A DNA stretch of 64,000 bases from DATFDN01 sp035685165 (GTDB lineage: Bacteria; Pseudomonadota; Alphaproteobacteria; Acetobacterales; Acetobacteraceae), in NCBI GenBank assembly GCA_035685165.1, contig DASRBI010000021.1, positions 1 through 64,000 of the forward strand, given 5' to 3'. Position 1 is the first letter of the stretch. Each line of letters begins with the position of its first letter. Of this stretch, positions 25,441 to 35,467 are shown piece after piece. The notes beneath the pieces were generated by a model. That model was not told where the DNA came from. It did not search any database and saw nothing but the letters and a program-made list of their open reading frames with translations. The position numbers and the translations under genes are program-made.

Positions 25441-26298
25441 ATGCCCGCCGCCGCCGGGGCCCTGGTCCTGATGGTCGCCGGCTGCGCGCAGACCCCGAAG
25501 CCGCAGGCGCACGTCCAGGCCCAGGCCGGGGGCCCGACGGACATGCAGTTGCCGCCCTTTGCGCGCGTGCCCTACGAGCCGATCTCGCGGCAGGCGGTGG
25601 TCGCAATCGCGCTGCGCGAGTGGCGGCTGTTCGGCGAGCCGGTGGATGACGACCCGCCCGGGTCGCGCCCGCCGCCGCTGCCCGATCAGAAGCCTGAACG
25701 CGTCGAGGGGCTGTGGCAGCGGGTCGGCGAATATTGGTGGCTCGGCCTCAATGCGGGCAGCCTGGAATCCGCCTGGACCGGCAAGCATGACGCACAGGGC
25801 CAGGTGTTCCCCGCCTCGGACGACTGGGAATACGCTTGGTCGGCCGCTTTCATCTCCTATGTCATGCGGATCGCCGGGGCCGGGGCCGGCTTCCCGTATT
25901 CGGAAGCGCATTCCACCTACATCAACCTGGCGAAGCAGCAGAAACTCGGGCAGGTGTCGGGCTATCTCTTCACCGCCGAGCGCCCGACCGACTACGCGCC
26001 CCGCCCGGGCGACCTGATTTGCCTCAGCCGCGCGCGCAAGCCGATCACTTACGACGACCTGCCCGACGCGCATTTTCCGGCCCATTGCGACATCGTGGTG
26101 GCCACCGCGCCGGGCCAGATCAGCGTGATCGGCGGCAACGTGGACGACGCCGTGACAATGAAGCACGTGCCGGTGACGCCGGACGGCAAGCTCGCCGGGC
26201 CTGACGGGGCGATCCTCGACACGCGCTACCCGTGGCTGGTCGTGCTGCGCGGCAACTATCCCGGCGACCCCCAGCCCGCCGCCCCGGCCACTTCGTGA
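25441..26298 (+). CDS. DUF2272 domain lipoprotein
   Basis: A 285-residue exported protein. A short hydrophobic start ends in the lipobox MVAGC (Cys15). The DUF2272 region follows, with VAIALREWRLFG, the WEYAWSAAFISYVMRIAG segment, HSTYINLAK, PRPGDLICLSR and HCDIVVATAP. The Cys/His-rich layout recalls CHAP/NlpC amidase-like folds, so cell-wall hydrolysis is possible but unproven. The signal peptide lacks the usual positive start; no other in-frame start is found upstream. Confidence 0.82.
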   Translation: MPAAAGALVLMVAGCAQTPKPQAHVQAQAGGPTDMQLPPFARVPYEPISRQAVVAIALREWRLFGEPVDDDPPGSRPPPLPDQKPERVEGLWQRVGEYWWLGLNAGSLESAWTGKHDAQGQVFPASDDWEYAWSAAFISYVMRIAGAGAGFPYSEAHSTYINLAKQQKLGQVSGYLFTAERPTDYAPRPGDLICLSRARKPITYDDLPDAHFPAHCDIVVATAPGQISVIGGNVDDAVTMKHVPVTPDGKLAGPDGAILDTRYPWLVVLRGNYPGDPQPAAPATS

Positions 26299-26379
26299 GA
26301 CCTGCCATGCCGCTGCGGCCTTGATGCCGCGCCTGCCCGGGCGCAAGACATGCTCCGCATCGGCAGGGAAGGAGACGGG

Positions 26380-29244
26380 ATGTCTATCGCAGGGGCGAGC
26401 AGGACGAAGGGCTTCTCCTCGCCCCAGGAGCTGATCGAGACCTCGGCCCCGGTCTCGGACAGCGTGAAGACCACCACCTGCTATATGTGCGCCTGCCGCT
26501 GCGGCATCCGCGTCCACCTGAAGGACGGGCGGGTGCGCTATATCGAGGGCAATCCCAGCCATCCCGTGAACCGGGGCGTGCTCTGCGGCAAGGGCTCGGC
26601 GGGGATCATGAACCAGTATTCTCCGGCCCGGCTCACCACGCCGCTCAAGCGCGTCGGCCCGCGCGGCTCCGGCGAGTTCGCTGAAATCTCCTGGGAGGAG
26701 GCGCTAGAGACCGCCACGTCGTGGCTCGCCGAGGTGCGCGTCAGCGATCCCCGTAAACTCGCCTTCTTCACTGGGCGCGACCAGAGCCAGAGCTTCACCG
26801 GCTGGTGGGCCAAGCAGTTCGGCACGCCGAACTTCGCCGCACATGGCGGGTTCTGCTCGGTCAACATGGCCGCGGCCGGGCTCTATACGGTGGGCGGCAG
26901 CTTCTGGGAGTTCGGCGAGCCGGACTGGGACCGCACGAAATACCTGCTGCTGTTCGGCGTTGCCGAGGATCACGATTCCAACCCGATCAAGGCGGGGCTG
27001 GCAAAGCTAAAGGAGCGTGGTGCCAAGTTCGTCGCCGTCAACCCGGTCAGGACCGGCTACCAGGCGGTCGCCGACGAGTGGATCGGCATCCGCCCCGGCA
27101 CGGACGGGCTGTTCGTCATGGCGCTGATCCACGAATTGCTGCGCGCGGATCGTGTCGATCTCGACTTTCTCGCTCGCTACACGAACGCGCCTTGGCTCGT
27201 GATCCAGGCGCCCGGCACGGCGGAGAACGGGCTGTTCGCGCGCGACGCCGATGGCAAGCCGCTCGCCTGGGATCGCGCGAGCGGCCATGCGCTGCCCGCC
27301 GGCACCGCCGGGATGCAGCCGCGCATCGCCGGCGAGGCGACGCTCGCGGACGGTCGCCGCGCCGTGCCGGTATTCCATCTGCTCGCGGAACGCTATCTGG
27401 ATGGCCGCTACGCGCCGGCGGTGGTCGCCGATCGCTGCGGCGTTCCTGCTGAAACCATCCGCCGGATCGCCGCCGAACTTGCCGATGTGGCGTTCAACCA
27501 GGCGATCGAACTCGACCAGCCGTGGACCGACGCGCTCGGCCGCCGCCACGAAAGAATGCTGGGCCGTCCCGTGGCGATGCACGCGATGCGCGGTATCTCG
27601 GCGCACTCGAACGGGTTCCACACCTGCCGCGCCATCCATCTTTTGCAAATGCTGCTCGGCGCGGTCGATACGCCCGGTGCCTGGCGCTACAAATCGCCCT
27701 ATCCACGCCCCGTGCCGCCCGGCCCGCCGCCCTGCGGCAAGGGCTACCGGGCGAACGAGATGCTGCCGGGCATGGCGCTCGGCAATCCGCGCGGGCCGGA
27801 GGATCTGCTGCTGGAAGACGACGGCACGCCGATCCGCATCGACAAGGCGTTCTCCTGGGAAGCCCCACTCGCCGTGCACGGGCTGATGCACAGGCTGCTC
27901 GCCAACGCGCATGCCTGCGATCCGTACCCGATCGACGTGCTGTTCATGTACATGGCGAACATGGCGTGGAACTCGGCCATGAACCCCGGCGAGGCGGCGC
28001 GCTACCTGACGGACAAGGACGAGGCGACGGGCGAGTACCGCATCAAGCGCGTGATTTACTCCGATGCCTTCTATTCCGAGATGGTCGCCCACGCCGACCT
28101 CGTGCTGCCGGACACCACCTATCTCGAACGCTGGGACTGCATCTCGCTGCTCGACCGTCCGATCGGCAGCGCCGAGGGACCGGCCGATGCGATCCGCCAG
28201 CCGGTGCTCGCCCCCGATCGCGACGTGCGCCCGTTCCAGGACGTGCTGCTTGACCTCGGCGCGCGGCTCGGCTTGCCTGGCTTCGCCGGTGCGGACGGCA
28301 AGCCCGCTTATCGCAACTACGCAGATTACATTGTCAACCATCAGCGCAAACCGGGCCAGGGACCGCTCGCGGGGTTTCGCGGCGCGGACGGCACAGCTGC
28401 CGGCCTCGGCGCGCCCAATCCGCGCCAGCTCGAGCGCTACATCGAGAACGGCTGCTTCTGGTCGCACCATCTGCCGCCCGAACAGCATTACTACAAGCAC
28501 GCGAACGCGGCTTATCTCGCGACCGCCAAGGAGATGGGCCTGATCGATTCCGCCGATCAGATCGTGCTCCAGCTCTACAGCGAGCCCTTGCAGACATTCC
28601 GCCTCGCCGCCGAGGGCCACGGCAAAGTGCAGCCGCCCGAGCATTTGCGCGCGCGCATCCGCGCCTATTTCGACCCGCTGCCCATCTGGTACCCGCCGTT
28701 CGAGGAAGCGGCGGTGGAGCGCGCGGCGTTCCCGCTGCACGCCATCACCCAGCGCCCGCCGGCGATGTATCACTCCTGGCACTCGCAAAACGCCTGGCTG
28801 CGGCAGATCTACAGCCACAACCGGCTTTACATGCACCGGCGCACCGCCGCCGCACTCGGCATCGCCGACGATAACTGGGTGTGGATCGTCAGCCGCACCG
28901 GCCGGGTGAAAGCCCAGGTGAAGCTGATGCAGGGCGTCAATCCGAATACGGTCTGGACGTGGAACGCCATCGGCAAGCGCGCCGGGGCATGGAACCTCGC
29001 GCCAGGCGCGCCCGAGACGAAGCAAGGTTTCCTGCTCAACCACGTCATATCCGAAACCCTGCCCGAAGGCGCGCTGCCCAATGTCGACCCCGTGACCGGT
29101 CAAGCCGCCTGGTACGACCTCCGCGTGCGCGTGGAGCCTGCCGACGCGCCGGCCGAAACCGCACCGCAGCCCCAGCCGCTCAGTTCGCCGCTGCGTCCGG
29201 CGCCTCGCACGCTGCGAACCGGCCGCTTGCAGGCGGCGGAGTGA
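26380..29244 (+). CDS. soeA: Sulfite dehydrogenase (quinone) molybdopterin subunit SoeA-like
   Basis: A 954-residue molybdopterin-guanine-dinucleotide oxidoreductase. The [4Fe-4S] ligands are Cys34, 37, 41 and 69 (CYMCACRCG, LCGKG). Cys159 in GGFCSVN is a likely Mo ligand. No Tat signal is seen, consistent with the cytoplasmic SoeA. The product would oxidise sulfite to sulfate and send electrons to the quinone pool. AAGGAG lies six bases before ATG 26380. The following genes encode the matching FeS and membrane subunits. A related polysulfide/thiosulfate or DMSO-type role is the main alternative. Confidence 0.85.
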   Translation: MSIAGASRTKGFSSPQELIETSAPVSDSVKTTTCYMCACRCGIRVHLKDGRVRYIEGNPSHPVNRGVLCGKGSAGIMNQYSPARLTTPLKRVGPRGSGEFAEISWEEALETATSWLAEVRVSDPRKLAFFTGRDQSQSFTGWWAKQFGTPNFAAHGGFCSVNMAAAGLYTVGGSFWEFGEPDWDRTKYLLLFGVAEDHDSNPIKAGLAKLKERGAKFVAVNPVRTGYQAVADEWIGIRPGTDGLFVMALIHELLRADRVDLDFLARYTNAPWLVIQAPGTAENGLFARDADGKPLAWDRASGHALPAGTAGMQPRIAGEATLADGRRAVPVFHLLAERYLDGRYAPAVVADRCGVPAETIRRIAAELADVAFNQAIELDQPWTDALGRRHERMLGRPVAMHAMRGISAHSNGFHTCRAIHLLQMLLGAVDTPGAWRYKSPYPRPVPPGPPPCGKGYRANEMLPGMALGNPRGPEDLLLEDDGTPIRIDKAFSWEAPLAVHGLMHRLLANAHACDPYPIDVLFMYMANMAWNSAMNPGEAARYLTDKDEATGEYRIKRVIYSDAFYSEMVAHADLVLPDTTYLERWDCISLLDRPIGSAEGPADAIRQPVLAPDRDVRPFQDVLLDLGARLGLPGFAGADGKPAYRNYADYIVNHQRKPGQGPLAGFRGADGTAAGLGAPNPRQLERYIENGCFWSHHLPPEQHYYKHANAAYLATAKEMGLIDSADQIVLQLYSEPLQTFRLAAEGHGKVQPPEHLRARIRAYFDPLPIWYPPFEEAAVERAAFPLHAITQRPPAMYHSWHSQNAWLRQIYSHNRLYMHRRTAAALGIADDNWVWIVSRTGRVKAQVKLMQGVNPNTVWTWNAIGKRAGAWNLAPGAPETKQGFLLNHVISETLPEGALPNVDPVTGQAAWYDLRVRVEPADAPAETAPQPQPLSSPLRPAPRTLRTGRLQAAE

Positions 29245-29252
29245 GCCGCGCG

Positions 29253-29993
29253 ATGACTGCTATCCCCAAACCCGCAGCCGATCAGAAGAAGCTCGGTCTC
29301 GTCATCGACCTCGACACGTGCGTCGGCTGCCATGCCTGCGCGGTGAACTGCAAGGAATGGAATGCGGGTGGCTACCCCGCGCCGCTGACCGATTTCGATC
29401 CTTATCAGCAGCATCCACAGGGCGTGTGGCTCAACCGCGTGCACACCTACGAGGCGGGCACCGGGGAGAACAGCCGCACCGTGCATTTCCCGCGCTCCTG
29501 CCTGCACTGCGAGGAGCCCGCCTGCGTCACCGTGTGCCCCACCGGCGCCTCCTACAAGCGCGCCGAGGATGGGATCGTGCTGGTAAATGCCGAGATTTGC
29601 ATCGGCTGCCAGCTCTGCGCCTGGGCCTGCCCCTATGGCGCGCGCGAGCTCGACGAGGACCAGGGCGTGATGAAGAAATGCACGCTCTGCATCGACCGCA
29701 TCTATAATGAATATCTGCCCGAGGAATCGCGCGTCCCCGCCTGCGTGGCCACCTGCCCGGCGCACGCGCGGCATTTCGGCGATCTCGGCGATCCCGAGAG
29801 CGCCGTCTCGCGCCTGGTCGCGGAGCGCGGCGGCTACGACTTGATGCCGGAGATGGGCTACAAGCCGGTCAACAAATATCTGCCGCCGCGCCGCCGCCCG
29901 CCGCCGCAAGCGGCGCGCGCGCCGGAACCGGCGCCCGCGGCGGATGCGGGCAGCGCGCTCTTGCGCTGGGTCGATCGCGTGCTCAGCAGATGA
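29253..29993 (+). CDS. soeB: Four-cluster ferredoxin subunit SoeB-like
   Basis: A 246-residue DmsB/PsrB-type electron-transfer subunit. Four Cys groups are present: CVGCHACAVNC, CLHCEEPACVTVC, CIGCQLCAWAC and CTLC with CVATCP, giving four [4Fe-4S] clusters. A GTG at 29241 overlapping the soeA stop is an alternative start. The C-terminus has a Pro/Arg/Ala-rich extension. It overlaps soeC by four bases. Confidence 0.9.
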   Translation: MTAIPKPAADQKKLGLVIDLDTCVGCHACAVNCKEWNAGGYPAPLTDFDPYQQHPQGVWLNRVHTYEAGTGENSRTVHFPRSCLHCEEPACVTVCPTGASYKRAEDGIVLVNAEICIGCQLCAWACPYGARELDEDQGVMKKCTLCIDRIYNEYLPEESRVPACVATCPAHARHFGDLGDPESAVSRLVAERGGYDLMPEMGYKPVNKYLPPRRRPPPQAARAPEPAPAADAGSALLRWVDRVLSR

Positions 29994-30943
29994 AACCGGC
30001 GCTTTCCGTTATCTTCCTCACCGTCGTCTCCGGTGCGGGCTATGGCCTGTTGTTCTGGACCGGCGTGCTTGGCGCAGCGGGCGCGCTGCCGCGCGATCTG
30101 TGGTTCGGCCCCGCCGCTTCGCTGCTCGCGCTGGCGCTTGCGGGCGCTGGGCTGATCGCTTCGACATTCCATCTCGGCCGACCCGAGCGCGCGTGGCGCG
30201 CCATTTCGCAATGGCGCACCTCCTGGCTCTCGCGTGAGGGCGTGGCGGCGCTGCTCACCAACATTCCAGCACTCGCCTTCGCCCTGGCCTGGGGCCTTGC
30301 CGGAGAAGCCGCCGCGATCACCCGCGCGCTCGGGCTCGTGGCGGCGCTTGCCGGGGTGACGACGCTGATTTGCACGGCGATGATCTACGCTTCGCTGAAG
30401 CCGATCCGGCAATGGCGCGCGCCGCACGTGCTGCCGAACTACCTGATGATGGCCGCCGCCAGCGGCGCGGCTGTTCTCGCCGCGCTCGCCGTGTTTTGGC
30501 CTTTCGCTGCCCCAGCGCGGCTCGCCGCCGCACTCGCCGTGCTGTTGTTCATCGCCGCCGGGCTGTCCAAGCGCGCCTACTGGCGCTTCATCGACACCGC
30601 CCCGCCCTCTGCAACGATCGAGGCGGCAACGGGCCTCGGCGCGCTCGGCCCGGTGCGCATGCTCGATGCGCCGAACACCGAGGAGAATTACCTGTTACGC
30701 GAGTTCCGCTTCGTGGTCGGCCGCCGCCACGCCGAGCGGCTGCGGACCATCGCGCTCGTGCTGGGATTCGCCGTTCCGGCCGCGCTCGCGATCGCGGGCG
30801 GGGCGCTGGCCGGACCCGCCGGGCGGGTGCTGCTGCCGCTCGGCGCCGCCTTGGCGCTGGCCGGCCTGTTCGTCGAACGCTGGCTGTTCTTCGCGCAGGC
30901 GACCCACACGGTCACGCTTTATTACGGTGCCGAGCGGGCGTGA
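29990..30943 (+). CDS. soeC: DmsC-type membrane anchor SoeC-like
   Basis: A 317-residue membrane subunit with about eight hydrophobic helices that should bind quinone and anchor SoeAB to the inner membrane. STFHLGRPERAWRAISQWRT followed by SWLSREG after helix 2 is a hallmark of the SoeC/DmsC group. The ATG overlaps the soeB stop. The gene order Mo-FeS-anchor matches soeABC operons of purple bacteria and relatives. Confidence 0.9.
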   Translation: MKPALSVIFLTVVSGAGYGLLFWTGVLGAAGALPRDLWFGPAASLLALALAGAGLIASTFHLGRPERAWRAISQWRTSWLSREGVAALLTNIPALAFALAWGLAGEAAAITRALGLVAALAGVTTLICTAMIYASLKPIRQWRAPHVLPNYLMMAAASGAAVLAALAVFWPFAAPARLAAALAVLLFIAAGLSKRAYWRFIDTAPPSATIEAATGLGALGPVRMLDAPNTEENYLLREFRFVVGRRHAERLRTIALVLGFAVPAALAIAGGALAGPAGRVLLPLGAALALAGLFVERWLFFAQATHTVTLYYGAERA

Positions 30944-30993
30944 GTTGCCTTGACACTGCCAAGCCGCCTCAGCATGTTCCGGCCCGCCTCGGT

Positions 30994-31069
30994 GGGGCTG
31001 TAGCTCAGCTGGGAGAGCGCCTCGTTCGCAATGAGGAGGTCAGGGGTTCGATCCCCCTCAGCTCCACCA
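30994..31069 (+). tRNA. tRNA-Ala (anticodon CGC)
   Basis: A 76-nt cloverleaf: acceptor GGGGCTG pairs with CAGCTCC (one G-U), the D-arm is AGCTCAGCTGGGAGAGC, the anticodon loop TTCGCAA gives CGC, and the T-arm is GGGTTCGATCCCC. CCA is encoded. The 164 bp after it (to 31233) hold nothing I can support. Confidence 0.97.
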
Positions 31070-31233
31070 CGATTTTCGCGGCTAAAAGAAGACGAGCCTC
31101 CGCCGCCGCATCAAAAGCGATGTGGAGAACGGCCATAACGATGAACGGTTGAGGCGGCCCCATCCCGCCTCACAGTCTGTTGAATTTCCGTCATCCGCCC
31201 GCTAGGTTTCCGCCGGTTCGCCGAAGGCTCGCC

Positions 31234-32319
31234 ATGACCTCGGAACGACGCAACGCGCTTTGCCTGCTGCTGCCGGTTCTGCTCGGCGGCTGCCTGGAGC
31301 GCACCCAGCCGACCGTGGCCGACACGCGCCGCCCGGTACAGGTGATCCGTGTCGCGCTGACCGACGACAGCGGCCTCCGCAGCTATGCCGGCACGATCCA
31401 GGCGCGGCGGGAAGCGAATATCGGCTTCCGCGCCGCCGGGCGCATCGCCGCGCGGGTGGTCGATGTGGGCGACCACGTTGCAGCCGGCCAGGTGCTCGCC
31501 CGGCTCGACCCGGCCGATCTCGCGCTCGCCGTGCGCGAAGCCGAGGCCGACCTCGCCGCCGCCGAGGCGCAGCGGGGGCAGGCGGTGGCCGATGCCGCGC
31601 GCAGCGCGCGGCTGCGCGCCGAAGGCTGGCAGTCCGCCGCCGCCGACGATCTGAAGCAGGCGGCGGCCCGGGCCGCGACCGAGCGCGTCGCCGCGGCCGA
31701 GGCCGCGCTCGCCCTGGCACGCGACAACCTCCAGCATGCCGAGCTACACGCGCCGGAGGCGGGCGTCGTAACCGCGGTGCTGAGGGACCGCGGCACGGTG
31801 GTCGCCGTCGGCGATCCGGTGCTGCGCGTGGCCGAAACAGGCCCGTTGGAAGCCGAGGTGCAGCTCCCCGAGCAGGCGCTCCCGGACGCCGCACGGCCCG
31901 GTGCGACCGTCACGCTCTGGGCGCAGCCGGGCCTCGCCATCCCGGCCACCTTGCGCGAGGTGGCGCCCGCCGCCGACGGCAAGCTCCGCACCTACACGGC
32001 GCGTTATGTCCTGCAGAACGCGCCCGCCTGGGTCGCGCTCGGGATGACGGCGACTCTCCATCTGCCGGATGCCGTCGCCGCACGCCTCGCCAAGCTCCCC
32101 GCCGCTGCTTTGGTCGATCGCGGCGCCGGTCCGATGGTTTGGCAAGTCGGCGCGGACGGCGCCCTTCGCGCGCAGCCGGTCCGCATCGCCCGGCTCGAGC
32201 AGGACGACGTGCTGGTTTCGGGGCTTGCGGAGGGCGCGCTCGTGGTGGCCGTCGGGGGGCAGAAACTCGATCCCCAAGGGCGCGTGCGGATCGCCGATCT
32301 GCGGCCGTCCTCGGAATAG
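31234..32319 (+). CDS. RND efflux periplasmic adaptor (membrane-fusion) lipoprotein
   Basis: A 361-residue membrane-fusion protein linking the RND pump to the outer membrane. The lipobox LLGGC places the acylated Cys at 20. The barrel-sandwich half motifs RAAGRIAARVVDVGDHVAAG and ELHAPEAGVVTAVLRDRGTV flank an Ala/Glu-rich coiled-coil hairpin (about 95-165). ATG 31234 is used; an upstream in-frame start would spoil the signal peptide. The pump gene follows after 9 bp. No outer-membrane factor gene is adjacent; one lies at 58637. Confidence 0.93.
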   Translation: MTSERRNALCLLLPVLLGGCLERTQPTVADTRRPVQVIRVALTDDSGLRSYAGTIQARREANIGFRAAGRIAARVVDVGDHVAAGQVLARLDPADLALAVREAEADLAAAEAQRGQAVADAARSARLRAEGWQSAAADDLKQAAARAATERVAAAEAALALARDNLQHAELHAPEAGVVTAVLRDRGTVVAVGDPVLRVAETGPLEAEVQLPEQALPDAARPGATVTLWAQPGLAIPATLREVAPAADGKLRTYTARYVLQNAPAWVALGMTATLHLPDAVAARLAKLPAAALVDRGAGPMVWQVGADGALRAQPVRIARLEQDDVLVSGLAEGALVVAVGGQKLDPQGRVRIADLRPSSE

Positions 32320-32328
32320 GCCGGGCCG

Positions 32329-35300
32329 GTGAGCCGCTTCAACCTGTCCGCCTGGGCCGTCGCACATCGCGGCCTGGTTTCCTTCCTGCTCGTGCTGATC
32401 TTCGTCGCCGGCGGGTTCGCCTACACCCGACTAGGCCGCAACGAGGACCCGCCCTTCACCGTCAAGCTGATGATCGTCACCGCGCAATGGCCGGGTGCCA
32501 CCGCGCGCGAGATGCAGGACCTCGTCGCCGAGCCAATCGAGCGCAAGCTCCAGGACCTGCCGCACCTCGACAATCTGACCACCTACGCCCGGCCCGGCGC
32601 GGTGGTGACGACGGTGCGGTTCGCCGACGACACCCCGCCGGCGCTGACACCCGAGCTTTTCTATCAGACACGCAAGAAGCTCGACGATTTGCGCCCCTCC
32701 CTGCCGGCGGGTGTGATCGGCCCGCAGGCGAACGACGAATATGCCGATGTCTATGGCGCGATGTTCGCGCTAACGGGCGCCGACAACGCCGATCTGGTAC
32801 GGCTCGCCGAGGCCGCGCGCGACCGCTTCCTTCGGGTTCCGGGCGCCGAGAAGGTGACGATTTTCGGCGAGGTGCCGCGCACGATCGAGGTGTTGTTCTC
32901 CCACGCGCGCCTCGCCGCGCTCGGGATTACCGTGCCCGACATCGCGCGCGCGCTCGCCGGACGCAACAACATCGCCGACGCGGGCATGGTCGAGACGCCG
33001 GTCACGCGCGTGCCGCTGCGCCTGAGTGGTGCGCTGCGCGGCCCGGAATCGGTCGCCGCCGTGCCGATCCCGGCCGGTGACGCTACGGTGCCGCTCGCCG
33101 ACATCGCCACCGTGCAGCGCGGTTATCAGGATCCGCCTTCCTTCACCATCCGCCATGACGGCAAGCCCGCCGTGGTGATCGCGGTCTCCACCCAGAAGGG
33201 CACCAACGGGCTTGCCTTCGGCGAGGCACTGCGTGCCGAGGCGGCGCGCATCCGGGCCGATCTGCCGACCGGCATCAGCTTGCAGCAGATCGCCGACCAG
33301 CCGCAGGTGATCGCGGAAAGCGTCTCCGAGTTCCTGGTCAAGTTCGTGGTCGCGCTCGGCGTCGTGCTGCTGGTTTCGTTCCTCTCGCTCGGTCTGCGCG
33401 CCGGGATCGTGGTGGCGCTCGCCGTGCCGCTCACGCTCGCACTTGTCTTCGTGGCGATGGAGGCGGCCGGGATCGAGCTGCAGCGCATCTCGCTCGGCGC
33501 GCTCATCATCGCGCTCGGCCTGTTGGTCGATGACGCCATCATCGCGGTCGAGGCGATGGTCGTGAAGCTCGAACAGGGCTGGGACCGCGTGCGCGCGGCG
33601 AGCTTCACCTGGCAATCGACCGCCTTTCCGATGCTCAGCGGCACGCTCGTCACCGCCGCCGGGTTCCTGCCGGTCGGGCTCGCGCAATCGACCACCGGGG
33701 AATATGCGGGCGGCATTTTCTGGGTGGTCGGCATCGCGCTGCTCGCGAGTTGGATCGTCGCCGTGGTGTTCACGCCCTATCTCGGCGTGCTGCTGCTGCC
33801 GGCGCCGCGGCACCGCGCTCGCGCGCCGGATGCGATCTACGCGACCCGCCCCTACCGCGGGCTGCGGCGCGTCATCGGCTTCGCCGTCAATCATCGCCTG
33901 CTGGTAGTGGTCGCGACCGCGCTGCTGTTCGCCGTCGCGGGTTACGGAATGACGCTGGTGCGCCAGCAGTTCTTCCCCTCCTCGGCGCGCACCGAATTGC
34001 TGATCAACGTGAAGCTTGCCCAAGGGTCGAGCCACGCCGCCACCACCGCCGCGGTGGAGAAGATCGAGGCGATGCTCGGCAAAGATCGCGATGTGCGCTG
34101 GTACACGAGCTATATCGGCGCCGGTCCACCGCGCTTCTTCGTCGCCTACGATCCGGCGCTGCCGAACGACGCCACCGCCACCATCGTGCTCACCACCACC
34201 GATGTGGCCGCCCGCGAACGGGTGCGCCGGCGCCTGATGGACTTCGCCGCCGCTGAGGCGGTGCCGGAGGCGCGGCTGCGCGTCTCGCGCCTCGAGCTCG
34301 GGCCGCCGGTTGGCTTCCCCGTGCAGTTCCGCGTCATGGGCGAGGATCTCGCCGCCGTGCGGCGCGCCGCCGATCAGGTGCTGGTGGCGCTGCGCGCCAC
34401 GCCGGGCACGCGCGATGCCCAACTCGACTGGGGCGAGCGCGCGCCCGCGCTGCGGCTCGCACTCGACCAGGCACACATCGCCCAGCTCGGGCTATCGTCC
34501 GCCGATGTGGCGGAGACGCTTGCCACGCTCGTCTCCGGCACCACGGCAACGCAGGTCCGCGACCGTACCAAGCTGATCGACGTCGTGCTGCGCGCGGTGC
34601 CCGCCGAACGGCTCGCTCTCGACCGGCTGCCCGAGCTTTCCGTGCCGACGCCGAACGGCTGGGTGCCGCTCGGCCAGCTCGCGCGCATCGTGGTGGACAC
34701 CGAGGAGCCGATCCTGTGGCGGCGCAACCGCGTGCCGTTCCTCACCGTGGAAGCCGACGTGCAGGACGGCTTGCAGGCGCCCGATGTGACGGCGGCGGCG
34801 CTGCCCGCCATCCGCGCGTTGGCGCTGCCGCCCGGCGTGCATATCGAGGTGGGCGGCGCGGCCGAGGAGCTGGTGAAGGCGAACGGCGCGCTCGTGAAAA
34901 TCTTCCCGGTCATGCTCGGCGCCATGCTGCTGCTGCTGATGATCCAGTTGCAGAGTCTCCCGCGCGTGCTTCTGGTGCTCGCCACCATGCCGCTCGGCAT
35001 CATCGGCGCCGCCGCCGCGCTGTTGCTGGCCGACGCGCCGTTCGGCTTCGTGGCGCTGCTGGGCGTGATCGCCCTGGGCGGAATGATCATGCGAAACGCG
35101 ATCATCCTGGTCGATCAGGTGCGCCAGGATCAGGAGGCGGGGCTGTCGCTGCGCGAGGCGATCATCGAGAGCACCGTGCGCCGCGCACGCCCGGTGGTGC
35201 TGACCGGGCTCGCCGCCGCGCTCGCCTTCATCCCGCTCAGCTTCAACGTGTTCTGGGGGCCGATGGCGCTGGCAATGATCGGCGGGTTGGCAGTCGCGAC

Positions 35301-35412
35301 CGTGCTGACCTTGCTGTTCCTGCCCGCGCTCTATGCGCTCGCGTTCGGCGAGCGGCGGCTGGCGCTGCGCGCCATGAAACCCGCGCGCGACTTGGCCTCC
35401 TCGCCGGTCTGA
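32329..35412 (+). CDS. RND-family multidrug/solvent efflux permease (AcrB-like)
   Basis: A 1027-residue inner-membrane proton-driven exporter. Twelve helices in the usual 1+5+1+5 plan are visible, as are the TM4 proton-relay pair LGLLVDDAIIAVEA (about 399-400) and family parts NEDPPFTVK and IALGGMIMRNAIILVDQV. The start is GTG 32329. It follows the adaptor gene directly. The NEDPPFT start is typical of the proteobacterial subgroup with lipoprotein adaptors. Substrates are unknown. Confidence 0.95.
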   Translation: MSRFNLSAWAVAHRGLVSFLLVLIFVAGGFAYTRLGRNEDPPFTVKLMIVTAQWPGATAREMQDLVAEPIERKLQDLPHLDNLTTYARPGAVVTTVRFADDTPPALTPELFYQTRKKLDDLRPSLPAGVIGPQANDEYADVYGAMFALTGADNADLVRLAEAARDRFLRVPGAEKVTIFGEVPRTIEVLFSHARLAALGITVPDIARALAGRNNIADAGMVETPVTRVPLRLSGALRGPESVAAVPIPAGDATVPLADIATVQRGYQDPPSFTIRHDGKPAVVIAVSTQKGTNGLAFGEALRAEAARIRADLPTGISLQQIADQPQVIAESVSEFLVKFVVALGVVLLVSFLSLGLRAGIVVALAVPLTLALVFVAMEAAGIELQRISLGALIIALGLLVDDAIIAVEAMVVKLEQGWDRVRAASFTWQSTAFPMLSGTLVTAAGFLPVGLAQSTTGEYAGGIFWVVGIALLASWIVAVVFTPYLGVLLLPAPRHRARAPDAIYATRPYRGLRRVIGFAVNHRLLVVVATALLFAVAGYGMTLVRQQFFPSSARTELLINVKLAQGSSHAATTAAVEKIEAMLGKDRDVRWYTSYIGAGPPRFFVAYDPALPNDATATIVLTTTDVAARERVRRRLMDFAAAEAVPEARLRVSRLELGPPVGFPVQFRVMGEDLAAVRRAADQVLVALRATPGTRDAQLDWGERAPALRLALDQAHIAQLGLSSADVAETLATLVSGTTATQVRDRTKLIDVVLRAVPAERLALDRLPELSVPTPNGWVPLGQLARIVVDTEEPILWRRNRVPFLTVEADVQDGLQAPDVTAAALPAIRALALPPGVHIEVGGAAEELVKANGALVKIFPVMLGAMLLLLMIQLQSLPRVLLVLATMPLGIIGAAAALLLADAPFGFVALLGVIALGGMIMRNAIILVDQVRQDQEAGLSLREAIIESTVRRARPVVLTGLAAALAFIPLSFNVFWGPMALAMIGGLAVATVLTLLFLPALYALAFGERRLALRAMKPARDLASSPV

Positions 35413-35467
35413 AGGAATCCGCCCGCGCGTTGACCCGCCGGGCACGGTTCCTTAGAGCGGGTTCGGC

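Noticed and set aside
27007..29103. 698-codon minus-strand frame opposite soeA
   Set aside because: Same antisense artefact; no motifs, while the plus strand has a clear domain protein.
32770..34476. 568-codon minus-strand frame opposite the RND permease
   Set aside because: Composition of an antisense shadow; the permease is unmistakable on the plus strand.
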